This document shows positions 46,686 to 57,400 of a stretch of DNA of 64,000 nucleotides, in pieces (the first letter of the stretch is position 1; each line of letters opens with the position of its first letter). The stretch comes from Ochotona curzoniae (Eukaryota > Chordata > Mammalia > Lagomorpha > Ochotonidae): positions 19,728,707 through 19,792,706 of the forward strand of contig NW_024467121.1 in assembly GCF_017591425.1 (NCBI RefSeq), in the 5' to 3' direction. A program made the position numbers and the translations under genes. The notes under the pieces were generated by a model. That model was not told the origin of the DNA, made no database searches, and was given only the letters and a program-made list of their open reading frames with translations.

Positions 46686-46935
46686 TGAGGGCTGATAGAG
46701 CATAGGAGCGCCAGTTCAAGTCCTGGCTGTTCCACACCTGACCCAGCTCCCTGATAATGTGCCTGTGAAAGCAGCAGAGGATGACCCAAGGGCTTGATGT
46801 CCCCCGCACCCACGTGGGAAACCCAGATGGAGCTCCTGGCTTCAGCAGGGCCCAGCACTGGCAGTTGCAGCCTTTTGGGGAGAGAACTAGAGGCTAGAAG
46901 ATCTGTCACTTTGCCATTCAAATGAATGACTTTTT
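46686..46935 (+). repeat. C-type SINE, forward, 5' damaged
   Basis: 'gccagttcaagtcctggctg', 'cagctccctgataatgtgcc', 'acccacgtgggaaacccaga' and 'ttttggggagagaactagag'. The head is shortened and the tail is replaced by 'aaatgaatgac'. Confidence 0.82.
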
Positions 46936-47281
46936 TTGGAAAAGAAATGAAAAAGTCCAACTGGAAACAGGCTAAAATTCAGTTCTCCTGAGTGTCAGTT
47001 CCTCTCTCACAGGCAGGCAGGAGAACCCACGAGTGGGCATTCCTGATGATGGTGGGACATTGGCACTCTGCAAGGCTCGGGAGCATTTGCAGAGGCTTAG
47101 TGTAACCAGCAATCCCCCCTATACTGGGTGGTCCCACGGGTTCTCTGACATTCCAGGGCTTTTCAGATCCTCATTTGGTTCCAAACCTTGGTCTGGAAAC
47201 CAGAACTGGTTGCAGGTGCACATGCACCATGGCTTGTAGTTCCTGTACCACACCCTCCCTGGCCCACCAGGGCGCAGCTAC

Positions 47282-47423
47282 CTGAGGACAGCAGGCTCCC
47301 GCTGCTGCCGCTGATGATCTTCCCTTTGCTTCCCATGTTGGCCAGCTTCGAGGTCTTCAGCGTGCCAGTCTCAGTCAGGTCGATGGCGATCTCACTCAGG
47401 CTTCGTGCTGCATGGATTTTGGA
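47282..47423 (-). CDS. FRMD4A: FRMD4A exon: post-FERM linker (residues 73-120)
   Basis: This 142-bp exon encodes SKIHAARSLSEIAIDLTET, then GTLKTSKLANMGSKGKIISG and SSGSLLSS. It follows directly on the FERM domain, where many FERM proteins have a regulatory FERM-adjacent segment. The RSLSEI and KTSKLANMGSKGK stretches are basic and Ser/Thr-rich, so they are plausible phosphorylation sites (inference). The acceptor is 'cttccccttctag' and the donor is 'TCAG|gtagct'. It starts on a codon boundary and ends one base into a Gly codon. It is separated from the next exon by the largest fully contained intron, about 13.9 kb. Confidence 0.95.
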
Positions 47424-47929
47424 CTAGAAGGGGAAGACAAGCAGGTTATAGGGGGAGCACCCCTCTTGGAAATGGAACAGTAACCAGGCCCCTGCAAGTG
47501 GTCCTGAGTTCAGTAACTTGGCTGATGACTCGGACCTGTGGAGTTTTTTGTTTGGGTTCTTTGGCCCAATTACCCATTACCCACACTCCTGGCAGGGGCA
47601 GAAGTGGCTTGGGGCTGGCAGTGTGGAAGAACTGCTAAGCACTGGCTCCATGGGCAGCACTACACAGGCCTGAAGAACATAGGTTTTGCAGGGCTGACAC
47701 TGGGAAAGCTGCTGTCACTGACTCGTGTTATTCCCAAGGATAACACAGGGAAAGTGCCACCTGCCACCGAGGGTGTGGATAGGGGTCCAAGGAAGCACAG
47801 CATGGGAAGGATGCCCGCCCTCCCTGTTCTAGCCTTTCCTTCTCGTGTCTTCTGCCTGGCACGCAGCTCTCACTGAACAGCTGTGCTTACAACTAATTTG
47901 TGTTTAAACATGGAAAGACATGATTTTCA

Positions 47930-48247
47930 GGGTTTTAAAAAAATTATTTGAAACAGTTACAGGGAGAAGGGGGAGACAGAAAGAGGAGAGAGAGATCTTC
48001 CAGTTGCAGGTTCACCCCAACATGGCTGCAAGGGCCAGGGCTGGGCCAGGCTAGAGCCAGGAGTCAGGAGCTTCATACTGGTCTTCCATGTGGGTGCAGT
48101 GGCCCAAGCACTGTGGCCATCTTCTGCTTTCCCAGGTATGTTAAACAGGGAGCTGGACTGGCAGTAGAGCAGCTAGGACTTGAAATGGTGCCAATATGGG
48201 ATGTTCACAGGTGGTGGCTTAACCTGCTGCACCACAATGCCGGACCC
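47930..48247 (-). repeat. Old C-type SINE, reverse, full length
   Basis: 'tttaaaaaaattatttgaaa' (tail), 'agggccagggctgggccagg', 'tccatgtgggtgcagtggcc', 'aaacagggagctggactgg' and 'ctgcaccacaatgccggacc'. Confidence 0.88.
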
Positions 48248-48848
48248 CTAATTTCCAAGCTTGAAAGATATGGTGACATCAATTCAGGAGTGACTCAAAA
48301 TCTCTGAAATTGTGAGCCATGAGGTTGTAGAAAGCCTGGGGCACAGGGTGATGACACTTTGCGGATCATGGTAAATGTGGGCAGGGGTCTCTGCCAGTCT
48401 GCGGCTGTGGATCCTCAAGGCCCACCCAGTGCTTGGCTTCCATTCTGACACCTTGATGCAGATGTGGCATCTTCAGGCTGCGGGTCAGACTGCACGGCAT
48501 CTTGTGCAGAGACGAATTGGCGTGTCTTGGCAACTGGTCACAGCAGGTGAGAATAATTAGGGAAGGATGCTATGTTACAGTGCTGAAAGCCGCTGTTTCT
48601 CAGCGAAGCCATCTGTGTCACTTACTGCCTTTGGTAAGTGAAAACGTGCTTCTGTTTCCTGTTTCTATTGTTTTGTATTTTGCTCTTTTTTTTCCTTTTC
48701 AGGAAATAAACTTTTTTTTTTAATTATCCTATGTGCTTCCCAAGCGCAACTCAGAAGGCTAGTACAAAGCAGACTTCAACAAGCTTATGGGAAATAGAAC
48801 TAAACGATACGTTTGCTTGGGTGCCCAAATTTTTGAATCTGCACATAT

Positions 48849-48991
48849 AAGGATCTTCAAAAAGCTCATAAAAAGTCCATGTTATGAAAAAAACTTAAAC
48901 TGTGTACATTTAAAAATGGTTTTGCAGCAAAATAAACTTCTTTTCATTCCATTTTCATTGTTTGGTGTGAAGTTTTTTTGAAGGACCCTCC
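48849..48991. mobile_element. MITE-like element with terminal inverted repeats, probably mariner-derived
   Basis: The left end AAGGATCTTCAAAAAGCTCAT matches the reverse complement of the right end, GGAGGGTCCTTCAAAAAAACT, allowing mismatches. The 143-bp interior is A+T-rich without coding capacity ('ttgcagcaaaataaacttct'). It resembles short mariner/Tc1-type non-autonomous elements with 'gagggtacttcaaaaagttcatgg' ends; the family name is uncertain. Confidence 0.6.
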
Positions 48992-51900
48992 TGATACCCA
49001 CCCCCCCCCCCCATTGCTCATCTGTGTTCTGGGTGCTCCGGCCTGCCGTGCACACACTAATAGAACTGGGGGAGCACACAGGCAACATTTCTAGGTATTT
49101 CATGTGCTGCTCACGCCTGGGCCACACAAGGGAGACACTGGGCATGGGAACACAAGGGGGTATATACTGCTGCCCTGCTCTCTCTGACTCAGGGTCCCTT
49201 CGATGAACTCTGAGACTCTTTCCTTCCTCTGGCCTCTGAGTTGTTGTTGTTGACCATGGTGGTGAGTGTCCAGGACTTCCGGTCGCTAGTGACAAGATGA
49301 AGGCCCGTGGGCCAGAGGGGATGCTGTTGTGTTCACCTGGCATGAACTGTCTTCTTCCTCCTCATCTGTCTCCCTTTGATCTTTCTTCCTTTCATGCCTC
49401 CTTTCTAACCTCGGCTTCTTGCCTTGCATTCAGAAGCCAGGTTGGCTTCTCAGACTGGGAAACAATGCTGGCTGCCAGGCCCTGGAAGGATTTTGGCTTG
49501 CGGTAGAAAACAGGAAGGGCCTTTGCTTGCATTTCCACCCAGCGTCTCAATAGCACCAGCCAGCTTGAGCCATTCTTCTTGTTCTTATATTGCCCAGCCA
49601 AGTGCTCACCCAGGGGACAGCCCGTACTTGCATGGCCACAGGGTGCCAACTCAGGCAGACCTACAGCCCCCAGCAAAGGTGGATACCCACCCAGGCTCTG
49701 AAGGTGGAGTATACTGCCTTAGAATTCCGGCTCTTGCCCAGGAATCATTTTGCATCTTCATTCTCAACCTCCCTCCCTGCCTCCCCCTCAGAATCTTGTC
49801 TGCCAAATGGACAGCATCCACACACCATGGAGTTGTGATGAGGCCTAAATTAGATAATATATATATGTAAGGGTCATTGCCACAGGAAAAGGATGGGAGT
49901 TTGGACCTAGCTGTAATTTATTAAATGGGATTAGACGGTTGGTGCTAACCTGATCCTAGAGAGATCTCATTTATTACCTGGAAGGTAGGCCCCAACTCAT
50001 GCCAAACATCAGTCCCACGGACAGAGCATGGAAACACACACCAGGACACAGAAGCGTGCAGGGTGAGGGCTGTGTCCTTGCCAAGCTAGGTCTCTGGGAG
50101 CCACTGGGGAGCTGTCTGCTCTCACCACCCTATCCATGTTACTCAGCTTTCTCACCAACACGCTGCGAGCATGCTTATACCATCCCCTCCCATGCTTTCC
50201 CGGCCTCTGCTCAGAGTTCAGAATGAACAACAAACCAGATTAAGGAGGGGTAAAAAAAATAAAGATTCACAAGAAGAAAAGGTGTTTGGATTGGGGCCAA
50301 TTTGAGAAGCCCCCACTGTGAGTTCAGAGGAAAAGCAGCTAGTGTTTACTCTAAATAATTTGAGCTTTCAAAGCTTTCCCCAGAAGGACATGACAGGCCT
50401 TGGCTCCGGGCTTGGGAGGAGGCGGGGTCTCAGCTGAAAACCTTTCTGATCTCTCGGGTGAGTCTATGTAAGCAACTGATGCCAATTATTGCGGGTGCAG
50501 CTTCTCTTCCTGAATGAACCACAAGAAACCAACCTTGGCTGCCTCCCTCTGCTCTGCCCTTGGCAGGAGAGTGGTCCCTAGATGACGGAGGGAGACACAC
50601 TGTGTGTGCGCACGCATGCGTGCATGGGACAGGGACATTTTCTTAGCTGATTGACACACTGACCCTGAAAGAAGAAAATCACAGAGTGTCAGAGGCGAGC
50701 CAGAGACATCTTGGCTACTGCCCTTGCTGACTCAAGCCACTAGACCACACTTGTCTCTGCGGAGTCGATAACCATCGCTTGGGAGGCTGGCACTTGGCTG
50801 TTGCACTCGGGAGAAAGGAATGGTTGGCACGGGCTGGTTCTCCAGAGTGTGAAACCAAGCCAGGACACTAGCCCACACGGACTGCCCAGAAGTACCCTGG
50901 AGTTTCCCATCCCAGGCCTGTCAGCAGACGCTCACTCAGATCCAAAGCTGCCTGGAGGGGAGGGCTCTGTCACCTGTGTAGGGACAGCAACTTTGCAGAA
51001 AGTGTTGTTATGGAATTTATCATGGAATTTCATCACCATTGATTTAATCTGGGGGCCTCTGAGAGAATTCAAACATGGTGTAAATGGTGGGCAGGGGAAC
51101 AGTATTTTAGATGCATCATGACATTAATAACAGCACAAAAACATAGGTGCAGCTTTGGCCAATTAATAATTTAGATTGAATGTGGAAGGCAATTCCTCTT
51201 GACAGATCAAAGGCCTTTGTGCTTTTGGGAGACTGCAAAGCTTCCTGGGAATAGTTCTCTCCCTATGGAGTATGGGAGTTTTCATCTGTCTTCCAGGGAA
51301 ACTGAGGGACAGCTACACCTGTCCCCATCTTGTGGGCACCTGGTTTGAGCTCAGGTAATGCATCGTGCTTGTGTGTGATCTCTGTGTGCTTGACTCTCAG
51401 TCTAGATGGGCTGAGCTGTAAGCCTGCTGAAGAAGGCCTCTCGGGGAGCGAGGCACAGCATCACAGGACGCCTACCCAGCATTCACTCACCCCAGAAAGC
51501 CACCCCATAGGGGGTCAGAAAGCCTCAGTGGAGGAGGGAACACATCACCAAGGCCAAAGTGACTGCCCCCAGTTGGCAAGCGCTGCTCTACAGGTGGAGG
51601 GATGGTGTCTGTTCTCCCTCTTCTCTCACTCTTTCTCCATCCTCCTCCTCTCTACCTCCTAACTCCCTCCTGTGACAGACCCAGGTAACTGGAAAGAAGA
51701 GGGGACCAATCCAGGCCCAGGAAGTGCAGAGTCCTGCCACTTCCTCTTAAGAAACCCCCCATGGGTTGGGGGAGTGAGGAGCCAGGACCTGGTCTCGCTC
51801 TGGATTCTAGCAGGATCTGAAGGGAAGCACAAGGCCCATCTTGGCACGACTCTCCTATGGGGTAATGAGGAGGTGTGGCTTGGGAGGGTGGCAGTGGAAG

Positions 51901-52624
51901 GGGCGGGTGGGGAGCAGACGCTGCAGGAAGAGGGGGCAGAGTGCCGACAGAAGCCCTGTGTGAACCGGGCAGACGTCACTCTCCCACCCACCTGCAAGAG
52001 CAGCCGTGTGTGTCTGGGCTGGGGGCCTGGACGTCTCCCAGGGAGGAGAGCTGTGTTTATCCAGGCCCCAGGCTCTAGGTCTGCCTAAGGGAAACAGGCT
52101 TGCTGGGTTTTTTTTTCTTTCTTTCACTTTTCCAGTTTTGCATATTTAAAAATGGAGTTGGCAGTTGGAAAAGCCTGGAGCGCTTTTTTTTTTTTTTAAC
52201 AGCAATTACCTTCAATAGTTAGGTGATGTCTATTCCATGAGGATGGTTGCTTTTTTTTTTTTACTTTTTTCAAAAAAGAAAACAATACGCCAGTGTTTCA
52301 ACACCAAAAAGGGCTTGGCTGCTGGCTCCCAGGAGAGTCTCCTGGAGCTTCCAAAGCACGCGTGGAATTCCGATTGAGGTAAGTGGGCTGTGCAGCCCTC
52401 ACCAGGGCTAGCCTGGAGCTCTGGACCAGACTGCTTGGAACATGTGCCCTCTTGAAAGATGTTCCCTCTCAGAATACCCACCTTCACTTCCTCCCCTACC
52501 TAAGTCCTGAAAGGCAAGCCTGGACCCATGCACATCTCAGGCCAGGGACCCAGGCTGCCTCCCCATCCATCCGGCACTCATCCTTAGGTCTGCCCATGGC
52601 TTGCTGCGAGGTCAGCTCACTCAC

Positions 52625-52763
52625 CTTACTCTGCTTCCTGTCCAGGTAGAACTGGTGTTGGCTAATGGCCATAGCCCAGATGGACTTGATCAACGCTGGA
52701 CAGGCATACCACGTGTGCACAGCAATGCCGCTATGCCCGAATGTCCTCCTTGTCACCGAAGCC
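52625..52763 (-). CDS. FRMD4A: FRMD4A exon: end of FERM domain (residues 26-72)
   Basis: This 139-bp exon encodes ASVTRRTFGHSGIAVHTWY, then CPALIKSIWAMAISQHQFYL and DRKQSK. It is the final strand and long closing helix of the FERM F3 lobe, the part in which an aliphatic/aromatic helix ends the fold (IWAMAISQHQFYL). The acceptor is '..ctccctttctcag|GG' and the donor is 'AGTAAG|gtgagt', a near-consensus site. The exon begins with one base finishing the Arg codon and ends on a codon boundary. Start and end are fixed by the phase match to both neighbours. Confidence 0.96.
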
Positions 52764-55700
52764 CTGAGAAAGGGAGAAACACCGTCAGGAGGTCCAACCA
52801 GGTTTGTGATGGCAGAAAACACTTAATAGTCTTTCACCAAGAGTCCCCTGGGTCCTCAATGCCTGTGAAGGTGACAGGTGAGCTCCACATCAGTATGGGT
52901 GGATGCATGCTCACACACTGTCAGCCATGGCTACCTGTGCTTTTCTGCCTAAGAGAGGTTAGAATTGGAGCAGCCCCTGCGTGGCCAGGGATGAGAAGGG
53001 CCTGGATGGTCCTTTTTGAGCTTCAACTCCTGGCCCTAGGACAAGACAAATTCCTGAGGCAGGAAAAGTCTTTGAGGATGCTCTTTATCAACCAGGCAAC
53101 GGAGTCCACAGCAAAGATGAGGATGCATACTCCGCTTCACCACAGGCCTCTGCATCTGAGGGGAGCAGGACCCCCCACATCCCTCACACTTGACAATTCT
53201 GGAAAAATGTGGTTATCAATTTCAGCATCCCCAGAGGCAGGGAGCAAGAGGTAGACTCAGCAGAGGGAAGGCAAAGAGACCTGCCGATCAACCCAAGATC
53301 CATCCACACCTTTATAAACTTCAGAGTATGTGAGGATGGAATAGCAATGAGTGGTCAGACTTTGAAGATGGGGCACACTGGTGTTAACCTAATTCATCTG
53401 ATTAAGGGAATTTTGTGTATGTAGGGGGCAGTTATACACCCATCTTCCCAATGAAGCATAGTTTGTGGGCTATACAGATTAAATCTGAGAATAAAGGATA
53501 TCTGAGAACGTGTGTTGGCTTGTACACCCTTGAGCTGTTTCTGTGTGTGTATGTGTGTGTGTGAAAGAGAGAGGGAGGGAGACAGAAAGAGGAACGAGAC
53601 AGAGAGGAGGCAAAGGGTAGTTGGGGAATTGAACAAGTAGGTTAGAAGAATCATGTGTTTCTAAGACTTATGAAATCTAATTTGAAGCCATCTGGGGGAA
53701 CCAGGACTTAATGACTGGTAGCATTTTCCTTTTCATGGCAAATTTTCTCTCCAGGACCATTTTAATCTCCTACATTAGATGTTGAGGGTTAAAGACCCAA
53801 AAGGTTTTCTCTACTTTGAAGGAGGCAGTCAAATCCAGTGGCTGGCTTATGATGCTGAGCATGGCCCAGGAGTAGGGGTGGGGCAGTGGAGTGTTCCCCA
53901 CCCCTGGATCAAGCAGAAGCTCAGGGCAAGATGCTGCACCTGGACGGCAGCACTGAGGTGCAATGGCCCGGGAGCCTCGGTCTGTGCCAAAGGCAGCTGT
54001 GTTCTGAGCTCCCACTGGGTTCCCGAAGCAACTGCTGTGCCAGGGAGGGAACAGAACTTCTGTCTTGCCCCAGCTAAGCTGATTCTGAGGACAGGGGATG
54101 CAGAGTGGGTTTCAGTAAGGGTGGTGCGAGCTGCTGCCTCCTGGTATCCAGGTGAGATGAGTGAGGCAGAGCCGGGGTGCCTGAGGTCAAGGCAACCTAA
54201 ACCACAGCCTTGTTCCCTCAGAAACTTCTCCCCTCCCCTTATCCTTCCTTCCAGGTCCTTCCCACCCCACTGACTCTGGACCCAGAGTTTGGACATGGAC
54301 CTTGTGTGCCAAGCCCAGAGAGGGACAGCAACAAAGGCAGGAGTGGAGTGAGGCCGTGCAGGAGGACCTATGCTAACCTACGTCCTGTGTTCTTGCAGGG
54401 AAGGCCAGAAGCACTGCTGTGTCCATCAGCCCAGGAAGCACCCTCAGCCCTGGTGCCTGCCACTGATGACATCATCACTCGGGGATTATGCCTGACTCCC
54501 CTCCTGGCTTGGGGAAGTGGCTGAGTCATGAACATCCCCCACTGTAAAGGGAATGAGATGAAGGTTTCCTGTTCCCAGCAGGCAAAGCTGCAGCAAGGGG
54601 ATGGCAAAGTACCATGGGATTGTGGGATCCAGTTCGCACAGCGACCTGCACTGGGAATTTTGCCTCTGCATCACCCAAAACAACACCCCATCCTTGTGCG
54701 TCAGGAGCGAAGGTCCACCCAGGTTCTTCCCTGGGCCTCTCCCCTCGCCTCCAGCACCCCTCCCTGCCTGCCCCTAGGATGACACACAGCTCTCTTGGGG
54801 GTGTTCTCCCACTCTTCTCCTTCCTCTACACCGCACACTCCATGACCTGTGCATCTGAGTTGAAAAAACTCAACCCAGATCACCTTAGCCCAAGTCAAGG
54901 CTTTGGTTTTAGTCACTCTTTGGGGTTCAGCGCAGACAGCTTCCTCCTAAGCAGTGACTCCTGACCCAGAGGGGCTACCATTCAGGGCTGGGCCCACCTG
55001 GCAGTTGGCACACATTGAAGCGAGTGCAGCAGTAGAACATATGGGCTTTAGAGGTGGACTTCTCGGGTTGGAATTCTACCTCTGTCAGGCACCAGCACTG
55101 TGTAATCTATAGCAGGTCACTGCCTTCCTTGTGCCTCAGCTTCCCACAAGACTAAATGGTCACCTGTCTCCTGTGGTCACAGTTAGCAGGGTGACAACAG
55201 GCAAGCAGGTAGCCAGCAGTTCCTTCTCCCTGCCCAGGAACCTGCCCCTGACATCCTTCAGTCCCTTCCAGTGCCTGTACACTGCCACTCCTCCCCAGAT
55301 GTGACACTAAGCCCCACAGTAGTGAGGGATGCCTGCACCCTTCCCTATACTTCCAGCCTTAACGGAAGGGCAAAGGGGATGTAGCATTCCACCGTAGACA
55401 GCTTGATACATGCAGAACCCACGCATGTACACACACACACACACACATAGCAAAAAGGATTTGTCCCTGGTTCTACTGAGTTAGCAGAATTCCCCAAGAC
55501 AGCACAAGCAGGGAGATCCTGTCTGTGTCCATGTCCAACCCCTGGCCTGGCCAATTCCTACTTCATTGTCTTTATCTCAGCCACTGTGACCAAATGCATC
55601 TCACTCTCTTGGCTCTCAAGTTTCCCCTCCTTTCCTGGGCCTGAGTCTGCTCTAACACAGCCAGCCTGGGACACGCAGAGTAGGTTCCTGCTTGGTTGCC

Positions 55701-56821
55701 GGCTGCCTTTCAAAAACCTCTGGGCAACAGCAGGCATGGGAGCCCTGGGACAGGCTGGACAAGCTGTCAAGCTTTGTGCAACCCACTCTGCAGGGCAGCA
55801 GGGCAGGTCCTGGGGTAGCTGTGCAGCTGGGATAAGCCATCCTCCGGTGGCTGCTCCCTGTAGATTACACGGCAAGGCAGCAGGCTTGGGCTCCACTGGG
55901 TTATCACAGGTTGCAGGGACTGTGGTTCAGGAAACAGGTCACATCTCACCCTCATGCCCAGTGCTCTCAGGGAGGCCCAGCAGCTGGCTGTGTGCACTCA
56001 GAAGCCATGTGTAAGGGGCAGTGGATGCCAGCTCCTGTCCCCAAGCCCAGGGCTGGGCATCCACACTCCCTCCCAAATCCTCCCAGCTCCTCCATGGGAA
56101 TGGGACCTCTTCTCTTTCCTTCCAGGGCTGCCTTCAGAGTTTAGAGCTATGAAAAGGGATTTATTCTTAGGTGTTGGCCCAGGATTTGGGAGTTCTTCCA
56201 CTGTTTGTGGGCCGGCAGACAAAGAGAGGGAAAGTGAAGGGTACAGGCTGTCCAGAGCTCTCCCACACGGCCTTGCCTGCTCCCTGCAGTCCAAAGCAGG
56301 GCTCCATTGTCTGGCATCCTGACTTTGGGTCTCAGGGTTCCATACAGCCTGGGGTGGGGGAGAATGACCGTGCCTCTTTTGCACCCACCCACAATATACT
56401 GGGTTCTAAAATTACAGCTCTGGGAATTAACAGCCTGGTCCAACTGCTTCGGTGACAAGCTCCTTGGGCAGGCTGACTGTCCTGCCTGGAGCACTCTCAG
56501 AAACCCTGACGGGGAGTTCTTTAGCCATTTTCCTACAGCATTGTGGGGCCAAGTCCCAGGTTCCTTTAGTGCTGGTAAAGAAGTGCCACAAAACTTTCCC
56601 CACAGTGCCCTAAAATGTAAGATACCCATGCGTGCATACACGCACACACCCAGTGTGTTTATCAGCAGAAGTGTAACGCAAAACTCTTCTATGGGAGTTG
56701 GACTCAGTTCTCCAGCATTCACCATCCTCTCCCACTCACCCCACACCAAACGTGAACCGTGACAGCTCAAAACAATCAAACGGGACTCCTCTGGTCAGCC
56801 CTCCCCATGAGCAAAGCTTAC
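52764..56821 (-). other. FRMD4A: FRMD4A intron (4.1 kb)
   Basis: It holds short TG/GA (about 53541-53605) and CA (55431-55447) microsatellites and otherwise single-copy-like sequence. No SINE or extra exon was recognised. A 210-codon minus-strand frame at 56147-56779 is not supported by splice sites or by similarity I know. Confidence 0.65.
55429..55447 (+). repeat. CA microsatellite
   Basis: A (CA)n run of about nine units, 'acacacacacacacacaca', in the intron between exons 52625-52763 and 56822-56898. Confidence 0.8.
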
Positions 56822-56898
56822 CTCCGTGGGTCATGAACTTCCACTGAGAACTTCTTCTCTCGGAAATACAGGTTCTCCAACTGCCTCCATTGGAAGAT
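56822..56898 (-). CDS. FRMD4A: FRMD4A exon: FERM C-lobe, first part (residues 1-26)
   Basis: This 77-bp exon translates from its first base as IFQWRQLENLYFREKKF, then SVEVHDPRR. It is part of the PH-like F3 lobe of the FERM domain, which in this family contributes to membrane and partner binding. The acceptor is a pyrimidine-containing '..tgttctgtccag' and the donor is 'CGGAG|gtaagc'. The exon ends two bases into an Arg codon that the next exon completes. It is the most 5' FRMD4A exon in the window. The expected preceding exon (ending near HDKVKPRK) was looked for between 57000 and 64000 and not seen. Confidence 0.96.
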
Positions 56899-57279
56899 CT
56901 GGACAGAACACAGTGTAGTTTAAGTTCAGGAGTGACTGGTTCCCGGGGATGCGCTCCCTGCTCTGGCTGCTGAACTTTCTGGACACTTGGCAGTTTCCGT
57001 ATCAAGGCAGAGAGCAGTCAGTTGTTGGTGCCTTCTCCTCCTCTGCTTCTTGCTGGAGATACACAGGATCCCAGAAACACACACAGACACGCACACACAC
57101 AGCAGCAGCAGGAGGAGCAGCCGCTCTCCAATCCACAACCAGGCAAAGCCGGGTGTGGGTTTTCCTGCAGGTCTCTTTTAAGCCGAAACAAAACAAACTC
57201 TTTTCAAGTCCTTCCCTTTTGCTTTGCCTTTGTTGAATCCTTCAAGAGAGTGCCCAGCTCTGCTGACTTCTCCCTCCCA

Positions 57280-57400
57280 GAAAGAGGGGGCGGGGAGGGG
57301 CGATGATGAGCCTGGGAGGAGGGAGGGAGGTGGAGAAGGAGGAGGGAGGAGAGAGGGAGGTGGTGGAGGAGGAGGGTGGAGGCAGGAGGGAAGCGCTCTC
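57280..57400 (+). other. Polypurine (GGA)n-type tract with a GC box
   Basis: Nearly pure G/A on the plus strand (gggaggagggagggaggtgg, gaggaggagggtggaggcag), with 'gggggcggggaggggcg' at its left end, an Sp1-type GC box. It lies roughly 400-500 bases upstream of the acceptor at 56898 in gene orientation. It may be an internal promoter, a triplex-forming tract, or only low-complexity DNA. Confidence 0.6.

Larger units (their letters stand above)
33277..47281 (-). other. FRMD4A: FRMD4A large intron (14 kb)
   Basis: The largest fully contained intron. It has SINEs at 34661-34982, 37123-37428, 39480-39742, 40516-40848, 43337-43572, 44405-44726, 45106-45392 and 46686-46935. It also has a probable L1 3' tail at 38150-38400 and a mariner-like MITE end with an AT microsatellite at 43669-43782. 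Stretches 33300-34640, 35000-37120, 40860-43330 and 45400-46680 show nothing I can name. Confidence 0.75.
47424..52624 (-). other. FRMD4A: FRMD4A intron (5.2 kb)
   Basis: It contains a reverse SINE at 47930-48247, a mariner-like MITE at 48849-48991 and a 12-base C run at 49001-49012. Positions 49020-52620 hold no recognised element apart from T runs near 52180-52198 and 52251-52262. Confidence 0.7.
5590..56898 (-). other. FRMD4A: FRMD4A gene, 3' portion (gene span in window)
   Basis: Thirteen minus-strand coding segments, each bounded by AG acceptors and GT donors, join without a frame break into 784 residues (ending HQSTDE) or 794 residues (ending KPGTLV). The residues match FRMD4A as I know it, for example IFQWRQLENLYF, RSVDISPTRLHSLALHF and VTRMPQMCKATS. 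FRMD4A is a cytoplasmic FERM scaffold at cell junctions that connects PAR3 with cytohesin-1 and so with Arf6 activation (known for the family). The amino-terminal part, about 250 residues by comparison with the human protein, is missing from the window. The paralogue FRMD4B is the main alternative, but the tail sequence fits FRMD4A. Exon numbering from the start of the gene cannot be given. Residue numbers in the exon entries count from the first residue seen here. Confidence 0.95.

Noticed and set aside
56147..56779. 210-codon minus-strand open frame within the intron between exons 56822-56898 and 52625-52763
   Set aside because: No suitable splice sites, low-complexity Ser/Leu composition and no recognised similarity; intronic by the FRMD4A exon chain.
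8732..56898. Identity as FRMD4B rather than FRMD4A
   Set aside because: The tail sequence (for example RSVDISPTRLHSLALHF, GGLFKESWRGG and HQSTDE) fits FRMD4A as I know it. The KPGTLV end alone would not separate the two.
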